Shown in pieces: positions 22,177-32,255 of a DNA stretch of 64,000 nt. The position numbers and the translations under genes are program-made. The notes below the pieces were generated by a model, which ran no database searches, was not told the origin of the DNA, and saw only the letters and a list, made by a program, of their open reading frames with translations. Source of the DNA: Channa striata (lineage: Eukaryota > Chordata > Actinopteri > Anabantiformes > Channidae); contig CM065169.1 of NCBI GenBank assembly GCA_033026295.1, forward strand, positions 5,838,932 through 5,902,931. Reading direction: 5' to 3'. Numbering within the stretch: the first letter of the stretch is position 1; each line of letters begins with the position of its first letter.

Positions 22177-22230
22177 AGGAACTGTATCCCTCCGTTATTG
22201 CTAATATGTGTAAATTTTAAGATCACCTCA

Positions 22231-23214
22231 GGTGGCTATTGACTGTTAAAATCAGACTAGTATTGATTTTTGGCAAAACTTTACTCTAACAAATCTCTTA
22301 ATGTACTTTTAGATTAAATGCAGGTGAAGTCCAAATCGAATGGCATTAGAGCATTCACTGCAACAACATTAGATATAGTTTAGATTATAGCAGTAGACTT
22401 TTGTCATGAATAAAGTAATATTCTTAACACGTAAATTTCTCAAACGTAGATAGTTGTGTATACAGCTTAATTAGACAATTCCCTCTGCACAGCCAGAAGT
22501 CCGTAAATGAATCAGCAAACTGTGCACGCTAGAGCCAGTATAAAGGATATTGTGGCGCTGCTGACCGTTGCCCTCTTGTGGTGGATTGCGGTACTCTCAA
22601 CTAGATTACGCCATGCAGTCATGGACTCTTCTAACGTTGAACTCTCGGCCGTGTTGGCGGTACGTTTTCACTGTAGCTACACGAAAGAAATGGCCAGGCA
22701 TCATACAGATGTCTTTTGAGTTTTTATTTTCCGCTCTCTCCTGATCAAACACCTTGAAAACTAGAAATAAAAGTACATAAAACATTTTAAATTAAAACAT
22801 ATTCTCAAGCTCTTTATCTCTCAGGCCAGTATCCATATAAACATAAATAGAGCACAGTTACCGTGTGCGCCTCTTGAACCAAGTGCAGAAAGGTTTTACT
22901 TTGGGATGCATCTTTCCCTGCATTCATGCTGACCTTTTTTACCCATAATGCCACGGTGATGCCCCTCACCAACTCTAACCACATGACCCATCCTATCAAA
23001 ATAAAAGCCCTTACAAGTTTAACTAATCTAAACTTTCGATCAAACTTAATTTTAGCCTGTCACAATTTTATATATTTTTATGTAAATTTAAAATAAACAG
23101 TCGCACAAACACAGACAACAAATGATTTACAACTGAATTGCAACAAACAAAAGCACATTTCAATAAACATGCCTTTCAGACGTTTACAACAGTTAAGAAT
23201 AGATCATTCTATTC
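22231..23214. other. Possible BEL/Pao leader or LTR, not delimited
   Basis: About 1 kb upstream (minus sense) of the BEL gag start. A 5' LTR and leader would lie here, but I could not find a matching LTR on the other side of the element or a clear TG...CA pair. A forward 70-codon frame at 22507-22719 has no family signature. Confidence 0.35.
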
Positions 23215-23640
23215 TAAAAGAATAGATACCCCATCAGCTTTCAAATTATTGCAGGATGCCACAGTTTTCACCAAGCTGGATCTCCGCAATGCCTGCCATT
23301 TGGTCTGAATAAGGAAGGGGGATGAATGGAAGACAGCTTTCAATACCTCAATGGTCACTAAGAGTACTTAGTAATCTCATTTGGCCTCACCAATGCTCCT
23401 GCTGTTTTCCAGGCACTGGTTCATGATCCTAAAATAAATTTGTGTTTGTGTACCTAGATGACTTTCTAATATATTCCAGAAACTTGGAGGAGCACAGGCA
23501 GCATGTCAGGGGAGTGCTAACACGTTTGCTAAAAAAACAGCTCTACACCACAGCTGAGAAATGTGAATATCACACCACCCGAACAACATTTTCCGGGACT
23601 TCTGGCTCCTGGGAAACTTTCCAAGGATTGGGTTAAAGTT
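23215..23640 (+). pseudogene. Ty3/gypsy reverse transcriptase fragment
   Basis: A short forward scrap. Reading across frames gives RYPISFQII, then FTKLDLRNACHLV (motif A, at about 23270-23305), WKTAFNTS-like text, YLVISFGLTNAPAVFQALV (23369-23422, motif B region), FVYLDDFLIYSRNLEEHRQH (motif C, intact YLDD, 23445-23504) and VRGVLTRLLKKQLYTTAEKC. Both edges stop abruptly in non-coding DNA. It has stops and at least two frameshifts. It is of the fish gypsy type, but is not obviously from the same copy as the gypsy pieces at 2526-4902. Confidence 0.85.
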
Positions 23641-24499
23641 GGAGCAGTTGTAGAATGAGCTGTTACTTGTTAACAATGTATTAACATGCTATTTAATTTA
23701 GCCAGACAGAACAGGACAAGAATTACTTTTAAAAACATTTTGACACTATTGTGATTAACAGTGGGTCACAGCAGTGGAATCCCTTCCATTTAAGTCAGGA
23801 AGGAGGAGGCCAAAACAATGCATAGGACGGCAACAGAGTGAGACATGTTTAATTTTTTTTTTTTTTTTTTTTTCACAATTAACAGTCTCACTCAATATTC
23901 AAAATTTCCAGTAGATTTAACTGTTTGTGTTGTGTGCTTAATGTTATTACTGATTTTGCAGTCAACCAGCAAAACAGCTCATTTAAACTAACATCATCTG
24001 GTGTGAATCGTGTGAATCTAAACAAAAACTAAAAGCTTAAAAAATATTACAGACTAATAAAATACACTACAATTACCAAGCAAAACGCAGATCAGTATTC
24101 TCTGTCTAAAAAGAAAACACAGTATTAACTCTATGTATGCAGTTACACAAAGCACGTGCATCAATGTCAGACAGATGGCAAAATGGTTCTCCATATCAGC
24201 CCTGTGTTATCTTCATGTCCTATCGTATTCATGTCATAACCCTTAGTCGACTTGGTGAAAAAGACGCTTTAAATATTGGCCATACACCATTCCTTTGACA
24301 TGGCAATACCATTGTTGCTAGTTAGCTAATCAGCTAACATTCTTGTACTCTCTGAATTCTGTTTGAGCTTGAAGGCGACTGCACTGTCCTTTTTACATAG
24401 GCGAGTTGCACAGATTAAATTTAATGAACCCTTCAGGTGCACTCGGAAATTCTGGCTTCAAAGACAAAGCCTTGCAAATTTCAAATAAATATAATTTAT
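23641..24499. other. AT-rich spacer with 21-T tract
   Basis: No gene recognised. A run of 21 T at 23853-23873 may be the reversed poly(A) of an unidentified retroelement or simple slippage. Confidence 0.4.
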
Positions 24500-26640
24500 T
24501 AAAAAGTGCCCCACTCGCCCCTTCCTTCTTTGGGGCGGTCTTATTCCTTCCTTCAAGCTTAGGCCTCTACCAGAGGCCTGGGAGCTTGAGGGTCCTGCGC
24601 AGTATCTTAGCTAATCCTAGCACTGCACTCTTCTGGACTGAGATCTCAGATGTTGTTCCTGGAATCTGCTGGAGCTATTCTCCTAGTGTGGGTGTTACAG
24701 CCCCTTAATGTTCGTAACACCACAGGTACCACCTTCCACATACCTTCTAACTCTTCTTCACCCCTTAGTATTTCTGGAGCTTCTCTTGTTCCTTCTTCCT
24801 GATGTTGCTATCGCTTGGGATTGCCACATCTATCACTACAGCCTTGTTCTTTTGTTTGTCCACAACTACTGTGTCGGGTTGGTTGGCCATTACCATTTTG
24901 TCAGTCTGTATCTGGAAGCCCCACAGGATCTTGGCTCTGCTATTCTCAACCACCTTTGGAGGTGTGTCGCATATTAACTTTGGGGCTACCAGCCCTACTC
25001 GGCACAGATGTTCCTGTATACTATGCCTGCCACTTGGATATGGCGTTCCATGTATGCCCTGCCTGCTAGCGTCTTGCGCCTTGCTGTTATGTGCTGGATT
25101 GTTTTAGAGGCATCCTTGCACAACCTGCACCTGGGGTCCTGTCTGGTGTGGTAGATCCCGGCCTCTACTTAGAGCCTGTTCCAGTGCTGCTAGGATTAGT
25201 GCCTCCATGCTGTCTTTGAGTCCAGCTTTGTCCAGCCACTGGTAGGATTTTTCGATGTCAGCCACTTACTCTATCTGCTGGTGATACATGCCGTGCAGGG
25301 GTTTGTCCTTCCATGAGGGTTCCTGCTCTTCCTCCCCATGTTTCTCTGGTTTCTGCTGCCTGAGGTATTCGCAAAGCACATCATCACTCCGGGCCATCTT
25401 CCTGACATATCCATGGATTTTAGTTGTTTGATCCTGGATAGGGGCTCTGACGCTCAGTAGTCCTCGGCCTCCTTCCTTCCGCTTAGCGAACAGTCTCAGG
25501 ATGCTGGATTTGGGGTGAAACCCTCCATGCGTTGTGAGGAGCTCCCTCATCTTGATGTCAGTGACTTCCATCTCCTCCTTTGGCCAACTTATTATACCAG
25601 CGGGGTATCTGATGACCGGGAGGGCGTAGGTGTTGATCGCCCAGACATTATTCTTCCCATTCAGCTGACTTCGCAGGACTTACTCTACTCTTTGGAGGTA
25701 TTAACTGGTTGCTGTTTTACTTGCGGCCTTCGTGGTTACCCTTTGCCTGTGCGATCCCAAGGTATTTGTAGCTATCCTCAACATCTGCTATCTTGCCTTC
25801 CGGTAGTACAATCCCTTCAGTTCTGACTACCTTTCCTCTCCTTGCTACCATCCGACCATACCAATGTTTTGGCTGTATATCCTGGTGGATCAGCGAGTCT
25901 CATTCGCTTCTGGTGTACAGCTTGATGTCATTCATGTGAGGAGGTGGCTGATGGTTGCGCTATTCCGTAGTTTGTATCCGTAATCACCCTTGGTGATGAT
26001 CTGGCTGAGGGGCTTCATGCCTATGCAGAACAGCAGCGGGGACAGAGCATCTCTTTGATATATGCCGCACTTGATGTTGACTTGTGCAATAAGCTTGAGG
26101 TTGGCCTCCAGGGTTGTTTTCACTTTCCGTTTGAGTTTTCAATGAAGGCTCTTACCACAGGTGGTGTGGTCTTGCAGTCTCGAGTGACTGCCTTATCTAC
26201 CAGTAGCTGATGCTTTGCTCCTCTGGTGTTACTACCAATTCCTTTCTGGGCTCTGCTCATGTACTGGTCCATGTGCCTGCTCATCTTAGCTGCTATGATG
26301 CCTGACAGGAGCTTCCATGTTGTACAGAGGCAGGTTATTAGGCAGTAATTGAATGTGACTGCTCCTTTCTGGAGGTCCTTAAGGATCAGGACTATCCGGC
26401 CTTCTTCTGTTAGCCATTCAGGGTGGGTTCCATCCAGTAGCAGCTTGTTCATTTGTGCTGTCAGGCGTTCATGGAGTGAGATTAGCTTCTTTAACCAGTA
26501 AGCATGGATCATGTCAGGGCCTGATGCCATCCAGTTCTTCATACCTGTGGCCCCCTCTTGGATGTCTGCCATTGTGATGGTTACTGGATCTTGTTCAGGA
26601 ACGTCTTCCTGCAATTTGCGATTCACCTAGTTGCTCTTGC
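24500..26640 (-). mobile_element. Restriction-like-endonuclease LINE (R4/Dong/Rex6-like)
   Basis: A minus-strand LINE with RT followed by a Cys/His motif and a C-terminal endonuclease of the PD-(D/E)xK kind, the layout of R2/R4-type LINEs rather than AP-endonuclease LINEs. The coding end is a TAG at 24569-24567 (…TLKLPGLW stop). A UTR-like stretch extends to about 24480. The 5' end is unclear: recognisable protein begins near 26640, and 26756-27243 may or may not belong to it. The family Rex6 of fish is the closest named group I can offer; clade assignment is by domain layout only. Confidence 0.72.
24567..26640 (-). pseudogene. RLE-type LINE reverse transcriptase and endonuclease
   Basis: Minus strand. 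26626-26120: GMKNWMASGPDMIHAYWLKK, then SLHERLTAQMNKLL, TCLCTTWKLLSGIIAAKMSR, QKGIGSNTRGAKHQLLVDKA (RT fingers). Motif A (expected right after TRDCK) is deleted; the frame jumps to VVRAFIENSNGK. 26123-25932: IKCGIYQRDALSPLLFCIGM (motif B), then SHLL and, after a 1-base loss, MNDIKLYTR where MDD is expected. 25571-25266: HGGFHPKSSILRLFAKRKEG. Near 25130: RCRLCKDASKTIQHITARRK, whose last Cys is replaced. 24953-24765: QPDTVVVDKQKNKAVVIDVA then IPSDSNIRKKE, the endonuclease core (PD…D). Frameshifts and deletions inactivate it. Confidence 0.8.
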
Positions 26641-26755
26641 CTCTAGTGTTTTTGACTTATTGCTTACTGTCTCCATGGGGACCGTCGATGTCATCGGCCC
26701 CATACCTGGTTCAGACACCTGTGCTGCCACTGAGCTTTCTGACACTCTGCTGGTG

Positions 26756-27243
26756 CTACAAAGTAAGACAACAATCTGTCTTGTCCGGCGCCTGCTTGTC
26801 CAGCTCCTTTTCCTGTTCCTGCTTGTCCAGTTCCTGTTCCTGTGCCGAGGTCAGCTGCGGCTCATACAGCAACTGCTCATCCAGGTCCTGTGCACAGTTC
26901 GCCCAGCGCTTGTCCGGCACTGGCTCGCGCAGTGCCCGGCTGTCCAGTTCCTGGTCCTGTGTAGAGGGTGTCCAGCGCTCACCTGCGCCTGCTCGTTCAG
27001 TTTGTATGCCAGTCTCCAGTCCGGCCAACAGAGGGATTCTGCCATCATCACTGACCTTCTGTCCGGCTCCCGGAGAGCTTCTTCCATCGACACTGGCCTC
27101 CTGCTCGGCCTCCTGTCCGGCCTCTGGTGGGCTTCTTCCATGACAAAGCCTCCTGCTTTGAGATTAATGAGTTTTGGCATTTTAAAGAATAGAGCAATAC
27201 TCTCTTTAAAGAACACATTTAGACATTTCTCAAATGGAAACAA
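26756..27243 (-). other. Repetitive Gln/Glu/Asp-Lys and Arg-Pro rich frames, uncertain
   Basis: Two overlapping minus-strand frames (27028-26756, 90 codons; 27243-26851, 130 codons) with short internal repeats such as ELDKQEQEKELDKQ and RPDRRPSRRPVSMEEALREP. The DNA has a quasi-repeat of CTGTCCAG/TGTCCGGC type. It lies just 5' of the RLE-type LINE, so it might be that element's leader, a SINE-like or minisatellite region, or unrelated. No recognised domain. Confidence 0.3.
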
Positions 27244-27249
27244 GAGTTG

Positions 27250-28110
27250 AGCGGCTAGTCTCTAAGCTGTGCTTGAACTCATTTTGAGCTAAATTTGACC
27301 AAAAAATAATATGACAGAGACAGAGGTGGTTGATGATCCTGAAATATTGTAACTTTCCGAATGACAATTTAGCAATAATTCAGTACTGTTACAAGTGTGT
27401 ACTCAGTCCCACCAAAACCGATAACGTGTTCATAGCGTTCACAACAGGTCTGGGGTCTGGAAATTACCCTAAATTTGCCTAAAGATGACTCTCCAGCAGC
27501 ATCGCCTGAGAAAACCTCCGATCAAATAATTCAGGATATTATAACGAGCCTTGCCCAGCGCTTTCAAAAAATGCCTGTTATCTTTTCCACGACGACAGAT
27601 TGCTGAAGGGTCCAGTCATCCAGCCCCACCCCCTCGACCTGATGGGCGAAGAGTGTGAGAAAAGGCAAAGCTGGGGGAGAGCCCAGCTGGAGTGGTCGTA
27701 TTCTGTGGTGTGATCCAGGTCTCCTTAAGTGTGAGCAGCTGAACAGCTGACTTCATTCCAGCTTTTGCTACACAGTCAGCCTTGTTCATTGCAGACAATT
27801 CCACAGGGCAAGAGGCTGGTCTGGGTGAGGGCAAGCAGGTACTTTATCCTTGCAATGGAGCAGTCCCTGCCTCAGTGTGTTACTGGGCTTGAAATGTACA
27901 ACATGGTGTTTATTAAATATTCTTATGTGTTTCTTAGATGTACATGGAAAGAAAGTTATGTTGTATGTTTCCCTGGTCTTTTCGGTCTGTTGCGGCTACC
28001 TAAAGCCCAGTTTGGGTAGCCGCAGGTTTCGAGTGCTTACTAGATGTGATTGTGTTCCTTCTCCTTACCCTCCACTCTCATTGATACTACCTCAGCCTAG
28101 TGTTGTACAG
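27250..28110. other. Spacer with a 10-bp-stem hairpin
   Basis: No gene recognised. At 27991-28024 TGCGGCTACC and GGTAGCCGCA form a perfect 10-bp inverted repeat with a 14-nt loop. It may be an end-proximal piece of an unidentified transposon. Confidence 0.35.
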
Positions 28111-28132
28111 GTGGCTGTAGCTCAGTTGGTAA
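28110..28132 (+). repeat. tRNA-like A-box fragment (SINE head?)
   Basis: GGTGGCTGTAGCTCAGTTGG then TAAG has the 5' half of a tRNA, including a Pol III A box (TAGCTCAGTTGG). No B box (GTTCGANNCC) follows and the cloverleaf cannot be completed, so it is not a tRNA gene. A truncated tRNA-derived SINE head is the likely source. Confidence 0.45.
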
Positions 28133-28573
28133 GTAATTTGTGAATATATCACGTGATCACTGATTTTATTCGCATCCCTCCTTGCTACATGTCAAAATGT
28201 TCTTGACTGAACATTAAGCTGCTCGTCGTGAGTCAGGTCAGCACCTTGCTTGACATACACTACCATTGGTCAATGAGAATAAACCCATATACATACAGTA
28301 TATAAGTGGCCACTTACCATTTGTAGGGTTCTGATAACTCCCAATTTATGCTCCAGAGAGTAGTGTGATTCAAAAATAAACATTGATTTGTGTGTAGGTG
28401 TTTCCTACATGCTTCAATTTTGATGCTTCTGTCTTCATCGAAGTTAATGGCACTGTGAGACATCCTCCCATGTAAACTTGATAATTTGTCTACTAAAAAG
28501 ATTTAGTAAAAGGCTCTATCTATTGTGGATTAATGGCAAAAAAGAATAAATGACTCGATGTCAGCCACATCGA
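28133..28573. other. Spacer, nothing recognised
   Basis: AT-rich sequence between the A-box fragment and the TA/CATA microsatellite; no coding or repeat signature seen. Confidence 0.4.
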
Positions 28574-28746
28574 GTACATACATATACATACATATATATA
28601 CATACATATACATACATATACACATATACATATACACATATACATACATATATACATATATACATATATATATATACACACACACATATATATACATATA
28701 TATACACATATATATGCACATATATATATACACATATACATATATT
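28574..28746. repeat. TA/CATA microsatellite, left of inverted-terminus element
   Basis: About 170 bp of ACATAC/ATATAC/ACACAC. Frames of 67-81 codons through it on both strands are pure simple-sequence artefacts. A shorter TA/CA tract (30404-30434) lies on the other side of the element. Confidence 0.95.
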
Positions 28747-28796
28747 ATGGCATGCCGTTCAGGAAATTATTTGTGAGAAAATTGAATGGGGATAAT

Positions 28797-28931
28797 GAGA
28801 ATATTGAATGAAAGTCTGAATATATGGAATGAAACTTGAGAATATGGAATGAAACTTGAGAATATGGAGTGAAAGTCTGAACATATGGAATGAAACTTGA
28901 GAATATGGAGTGAAACTTGAGAATATGGAGT
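28797..28931 (-). repeat. 20/41-bp minisatellite, left arm
   Basis: Inverted short version of the right-arm array: GAATATGGAATGAAACTTGA and GAATGAAAGTCTGAATATAT units. It is about one fifth the length of the right array. Confidence 0.9.
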
Positions 28932-29214
28932 AAAATCAGGGAGGGGGGTGCAGATTTCAGCAACTCAGTGTTGCCAAATAATTTTTATTATTTTATTAGA
29001 TTGAGCTTGACTTGACAAAGTATGACACGGTTCATAGCATTCATACGTTCAACAAACCACACTGAATAACCCTCATTTACCACAAAACTACTGATCTGCT
29101 GTAACCTTTTTAATAGGACAAAGATTTTACCCACACAAACATGTTTTTAGACATGAATCAATGAAAGCTGCAGTTTTAGAGCGAAGCCCGACACAGAAAT
29201 ACTATGACACTTAA

Positions 29215-29445
29215 ACATGACGTTTAGCCCAATAAAGCTGCCGCAGGAGCAACACTCATAAACTAGCATGGACTTATAATCTGTTAACATCTCCAACATG
29301 GATCATATTGATTGTACACAGTTGTTTGCCCAACAAATCATTTGTTCCTGGGTTTCCGTTTAGCCTGTGGGCGATCCCGCTTGGGGGACGCAGATCTCGG
29401 CAGGCGTGCAGAACTCTCGCTTGGAAGTTGGGGACATGCGGACCC
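29215..29445 (+). repeat. Segment shared with hAT-like unit at 9255-9440
   Basis: CATAAACTAGCATGGACTTA, TAATCTGTTAACATCTCCAA and ACAAATCATTTGTTCC occur in the same order in both loci, with scattered substitutions. Confidence 0.75.
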
Positions 29446-29700
29446 GTGAGGCTCATTGTATTTGGCCTTCCACGATGAAACCGTGAACGCGCTTCTTCGT
29501 CAGCAGAGCGGTACCGAGTGGAGTTGACAGTATGAACACCCCCGTGTGCTGTATACGCGCTCGCCACGGTGTTAATTATTGCGTCATTACTCCGGATCGC
29601 CGCCACTAGTTTCCTCGCTGGCTCACTCATTCTTTCATTCTGCGCGTATGGAAGGCGTTACACACTCAAGACACAAGATGGCGCCTGCACGTTCATGATG
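29340..29700. other. CpG-rich interior segment
   Basis: This part has many CpG dinucleotides (for example GATCGCCGCC, GAACGCGCTTC, GGTACCGAG), unlike the AT-rich flanks. CACAAGATGGCGCCTGC at 29670-29686 resembles a YY1 site. A minus-strand 118-codon frame (29630-29274) has no recognised domain. It could be a captured promoter or exon, or a remnant of an autonomous parent's coding sequence. Confidence 0.4.
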
Positions 29701-29701
29701 C

Positions 29702-30352
29702 CAGTTTCATTCCATATATTCAGACTTTCACTCCATATTCTCAAGTTTCATTCCATATTCTCAAGTTTCATTCCATATATTCAGACTTTCACTCCATATT
29801 CTCAAGTTTCATTCCATATATTCAGACTTTCACTCCATATTCTCAAGTTTCATTCCATATATTCAGACTTTCACTCCATATTCTCAAGTTTCATTCCATA
29901 TATTCAGACTTTCATTCAATATTCTCAAGTTTCATTCCATATATTCAGACTTCACTCCATATTCTCAAGTTTCATTCAATATTCTCAAGTTTCACTCCCT
30001 ATTCTCAAGTTTCATTCCATATATTCAGACTTTCACTCCATATTCTCAAGTTTCATTCCATATATTCAGACTTTCACTCCATATTCTCAAGTTTCATTCA
30101 ATATTCTCAAGTTTCACTCCATATTCTCAAGTTTCATTCCATATATTCAGACTTTCACTCCATATTCTCAAGTTTCATTCCATATATTCAGACTTTCACT
30201 CCATATTCTCAAGTTTCATTCCATATATATTCAGACTTTCATTCAATATTCTCAAGTTTCATTCCATATATTCAGACTTCACTCCATATTCTCAAGTTTC
30301 ATTCAATATTCTCAAGTTTCACTCCATATTCTCAAGTTTCATTCAATATTCT
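29702..30352 (+). repeat. 20/41-bp minisatellite, right arm
   Basis: Units such as TTTCATTCCATATATTCAGAC and TTTCACTCCATATTCTCAAG alternate, giving about 41-bp dimers with some 20-bp single units. A 278-codon frame (29569-30405) runs through because three 41-bp units keep the phase; it is an artefact of repetition. The same units occur reverse-complemented at 28797-28931. Confidence 0.93.
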
Positions 30353-30433
30353 CATTATCCCCATTCAATTTTCTCACAAATAATTTCCTGAACGGCATGC
30401 CATAATATATATATATATACACACACACACACA

Positions 30434-30719
30434 TCATAAATCATTCCTCCCTTGCACGTCTCCAACTGGTCCAAAATGCTGCTGCTCGTCTCATGGTTGG
30501 GGCACGTAAGAGGGAGCACATAACTCCCATCCTGACGACTTAATTCAGCATGAGGACTCTGTGTTTGTTCCTTTGTTTTACTCTCGTTTTATTGTCATTT
30601 TATTTACTAGTCACTGTTTTATATATTGTCTTGTTTTTTGTAGCTGTGTACAGCACTTTGGTCAGCCAAAACTGTTTTAAAGGGCTTTATAAATAAAGTT
30701 GAGTTGAGTTGAGTTGAGT
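30434..30719 (+). mobile_element. L2-clade LINE 3' end fragment
   Basis: Starts with coding text for LQLVQNAAARLMVGARKREH (C-terminal ORF2, about 30448-30515), then jumps by deletion to the 3' UTR and ends GGGCTTTATAAATAAAGTTG followed by AGTTG repeats. The tail differs from the TTGAAT tail of the L2 at 12797-16775, so it is a second L2-group family. Confidence 0.82.
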
Positions 30720-31429
30720 TTACTTCCCCTATTTCTCATGGGAAGTCCTTGCACGGAACCTTCAACACAGACGTCTCTGTGAGGGTGATTGTTCAATCCA
30801 AGCTCCCAGTCACAAGCCCTATCACTTCCAGTCCCTAGCCACTAGGACCTGTTGGCCCCTTCATCCAACTCGGTTGCTGACACTTATAATCCCACAGCCA
30901 ACTAGGAGTAAGTTAGTGTATTTCACCTAACTGTCCCACCATCAGGCTCCCAACATTCCCACATGAAGGTGTCATGTCTCCAGGTCGCTACAGTTTACTG
31001 TTACATAGCAGACAACCTTGGGACGGTTATGCAGACACTTCTCAGGACAAAAGCAGGCATATGAGACAAAGGATGCTGTTTTTTACTTTTTGAACCGTAC
31101 CCTATTTAGCTATGGCCTCCCTTTGTGTTTAGTGTTTCCCTATACGGTGTTCTAGTTTCCCTTTTTTCTTGTAAGCCTAGTTGGCTGTCCCCCTCTGGAG
31201 TGATTTTTAGTTTTTCCCATTGTTACCCTATCTTCCCCTATTACGTCCCACACGTCCCTCGTTTATGCTTCTTTGTTTTTTGTTTCCCTAGTCCTGAGAT
31301 GTTGCATTTCCTGAGTTTTGGATATTGGAGAATACTTTCTTTCGTTGTGTATTTTCTTGGTTATGTTATGTTTATTTATTTGTATTTCCTTATTTGCAAT
31401 AAAATCTAAATTCTTAGTCACATTCCCTC
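30720..31429. other. Spacer, possible old LTR-like U3/R
   Basis: No gene recognised. Pyrimidine-rich stretch 31090-31300 with AATAAA at 31398 could be a degraded LTR but has no partner in the window. Confidence 0.3.
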
Positions 31430-32255
31430 TCACCTGTAGTGAGACAAGGGATAAAGAGGCAGAATGGGTCAGCTGTTGTGGGCAATCTGCTAATATGCGC
31501 TCTGTATCTCAGGGAATCCTCCGAGCTCTCAAGATTATCCACAACATAGTTCACATCTGTTCCCACCGTTATCATATAGCGACTATGTGGTTGCCAGTAA
31601 GATAAAAACAAAAACAAACAAAAATTGTCCTACTCTTATTACAGTAAACTATCAAAACAAATTCATATAAAATAAAAACATATACCTACAGTGCATCTTA
31701 CACTGAACTGCTACCTTTCTTATATTTTCATTAACAACATGAAACTCTTCAACAAGTTACAGCTTCACTTAAACATGTAACTGAGGAAAACAACAAATAA
31801 AACACTTAAACACATATTTACAATATAAACATGCTCATCAAGCAATATACAATGACATACCTATAGTTTCACAAGGGATAAAGAGGCAGAATGGGTCAGC
31901 TGTTTTGGGAAATCTGCTCATATGCATTCTGTCTGTAGAGACAGCACCATTACATTTAGCTAACTAGCTTAGGTTGGAGCGTCAACACTTCGAGCTAAAA
32001 CACACAAAATGGTTAATAAGTGGAACAAAATTACGTCGAAAACAAGTAACAAAGCGTTGCTATCAGCATCTTAGTGCTGGTAAAACTTTATGTACTTTTG
32101 AATAAAGTTAACACACTTTGCCTACGGACATATTATTACCTCTCGGGGAATCCTCCGCGCTTCTGAAGATTATCCATAATCTTTTGCGTTTATTACTAAA
32201 TGTAGGTACGATATTGTACCAGTAGATGGCGCAGTGTCCCATTTAGCTGCATCAC
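31430..32255 (-). mobile_element. Inverted copy of the gypsy LTR at 3987-4902
   Basis: Reverse complement aligns along most of the forward LTR: GACACTGCGCCATCTACTGG, ACATTTAGTAATAAACGCAA, AGTGTGTTAACTTTATTCAA, and GAGCAGATTTCCCAAAACAG followed by the second GCAGATTGCCCACAACAG block. It lacks the last part of the forward copy (the AATAAACC segment) and begins a little inside the LTR start. A duplicated GGTGTATGTCAAC at 32272 and 32300 follows on the right. No gypsy coding sequence adjoins it, so it is an old solo or truncated LTR. Confidence 0.8.

Larger units (their letters stand above)
12569..22230 (-). mobile_element. BEL/Pao LTR retrotransposon, nested and degenerate
   Basis: Minus-strand element whose parts are met in order going down in coordinate: gag (22176-20578), protease and RT start (20577-19752), [Rex1-like LINE insertion; RT core and RNase H missing], integrase N-terminus (17420-16782), [L2 insertion], integrase catalytic start (12796-12569). 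Gag has a DUF1759-like region and three zinc knuckles; integrase has the BEL-type H2C2 head and the CGMDCFGPFY text. LTRs were not delimited: 22231-23100 may contain the 5' LTR. Two LINE insertions inside it show it was in place before either LINE arrived. Confidence 0.85.
28747..30403. mobile_element. Transposon-like unit with long minisatellite inverted termini
   Basis: A 1657-bp unit. The left end reads ATGGCATGCCGTTCAGGAAA and the right end is its exact reverse complement, and symmetry continues through TTATTTGTGAGAAAATTGAA and GGGGATAATGAGAATATTG. Each terminus then goes into a minisatellite: about 135 bp on the left (28797-28931), about 650 bp on the right (29702-30352). The unit is embedded in TA-rich microsatellite, so the target was TA-rich. 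The interior, 28936-29696, has no transposase; part of it matches the hAT-like unit at 9255-9440 and part is CpG-rich. I do not recognise the superfamily. Confidence 0.75.

Noticed and set aside
28110..28132. tRNA gene
   Set aside because: Only the A-box half is present; there is no B box, anticodon stem or 3' half.
28520..28795. Tyr/Ile-rich frames over the TA/CA tract on both strands
   Set aside because: Pure microsatellite translation.
29569..30405. A 278-codon forward frame rich in Ser, Phe, Ile and Tyr
   Set aside because: It is the 41-bp minisatellite read through; three units restore phase, so the frame stays open without selection. Its start lies in unrelated interior sequence.
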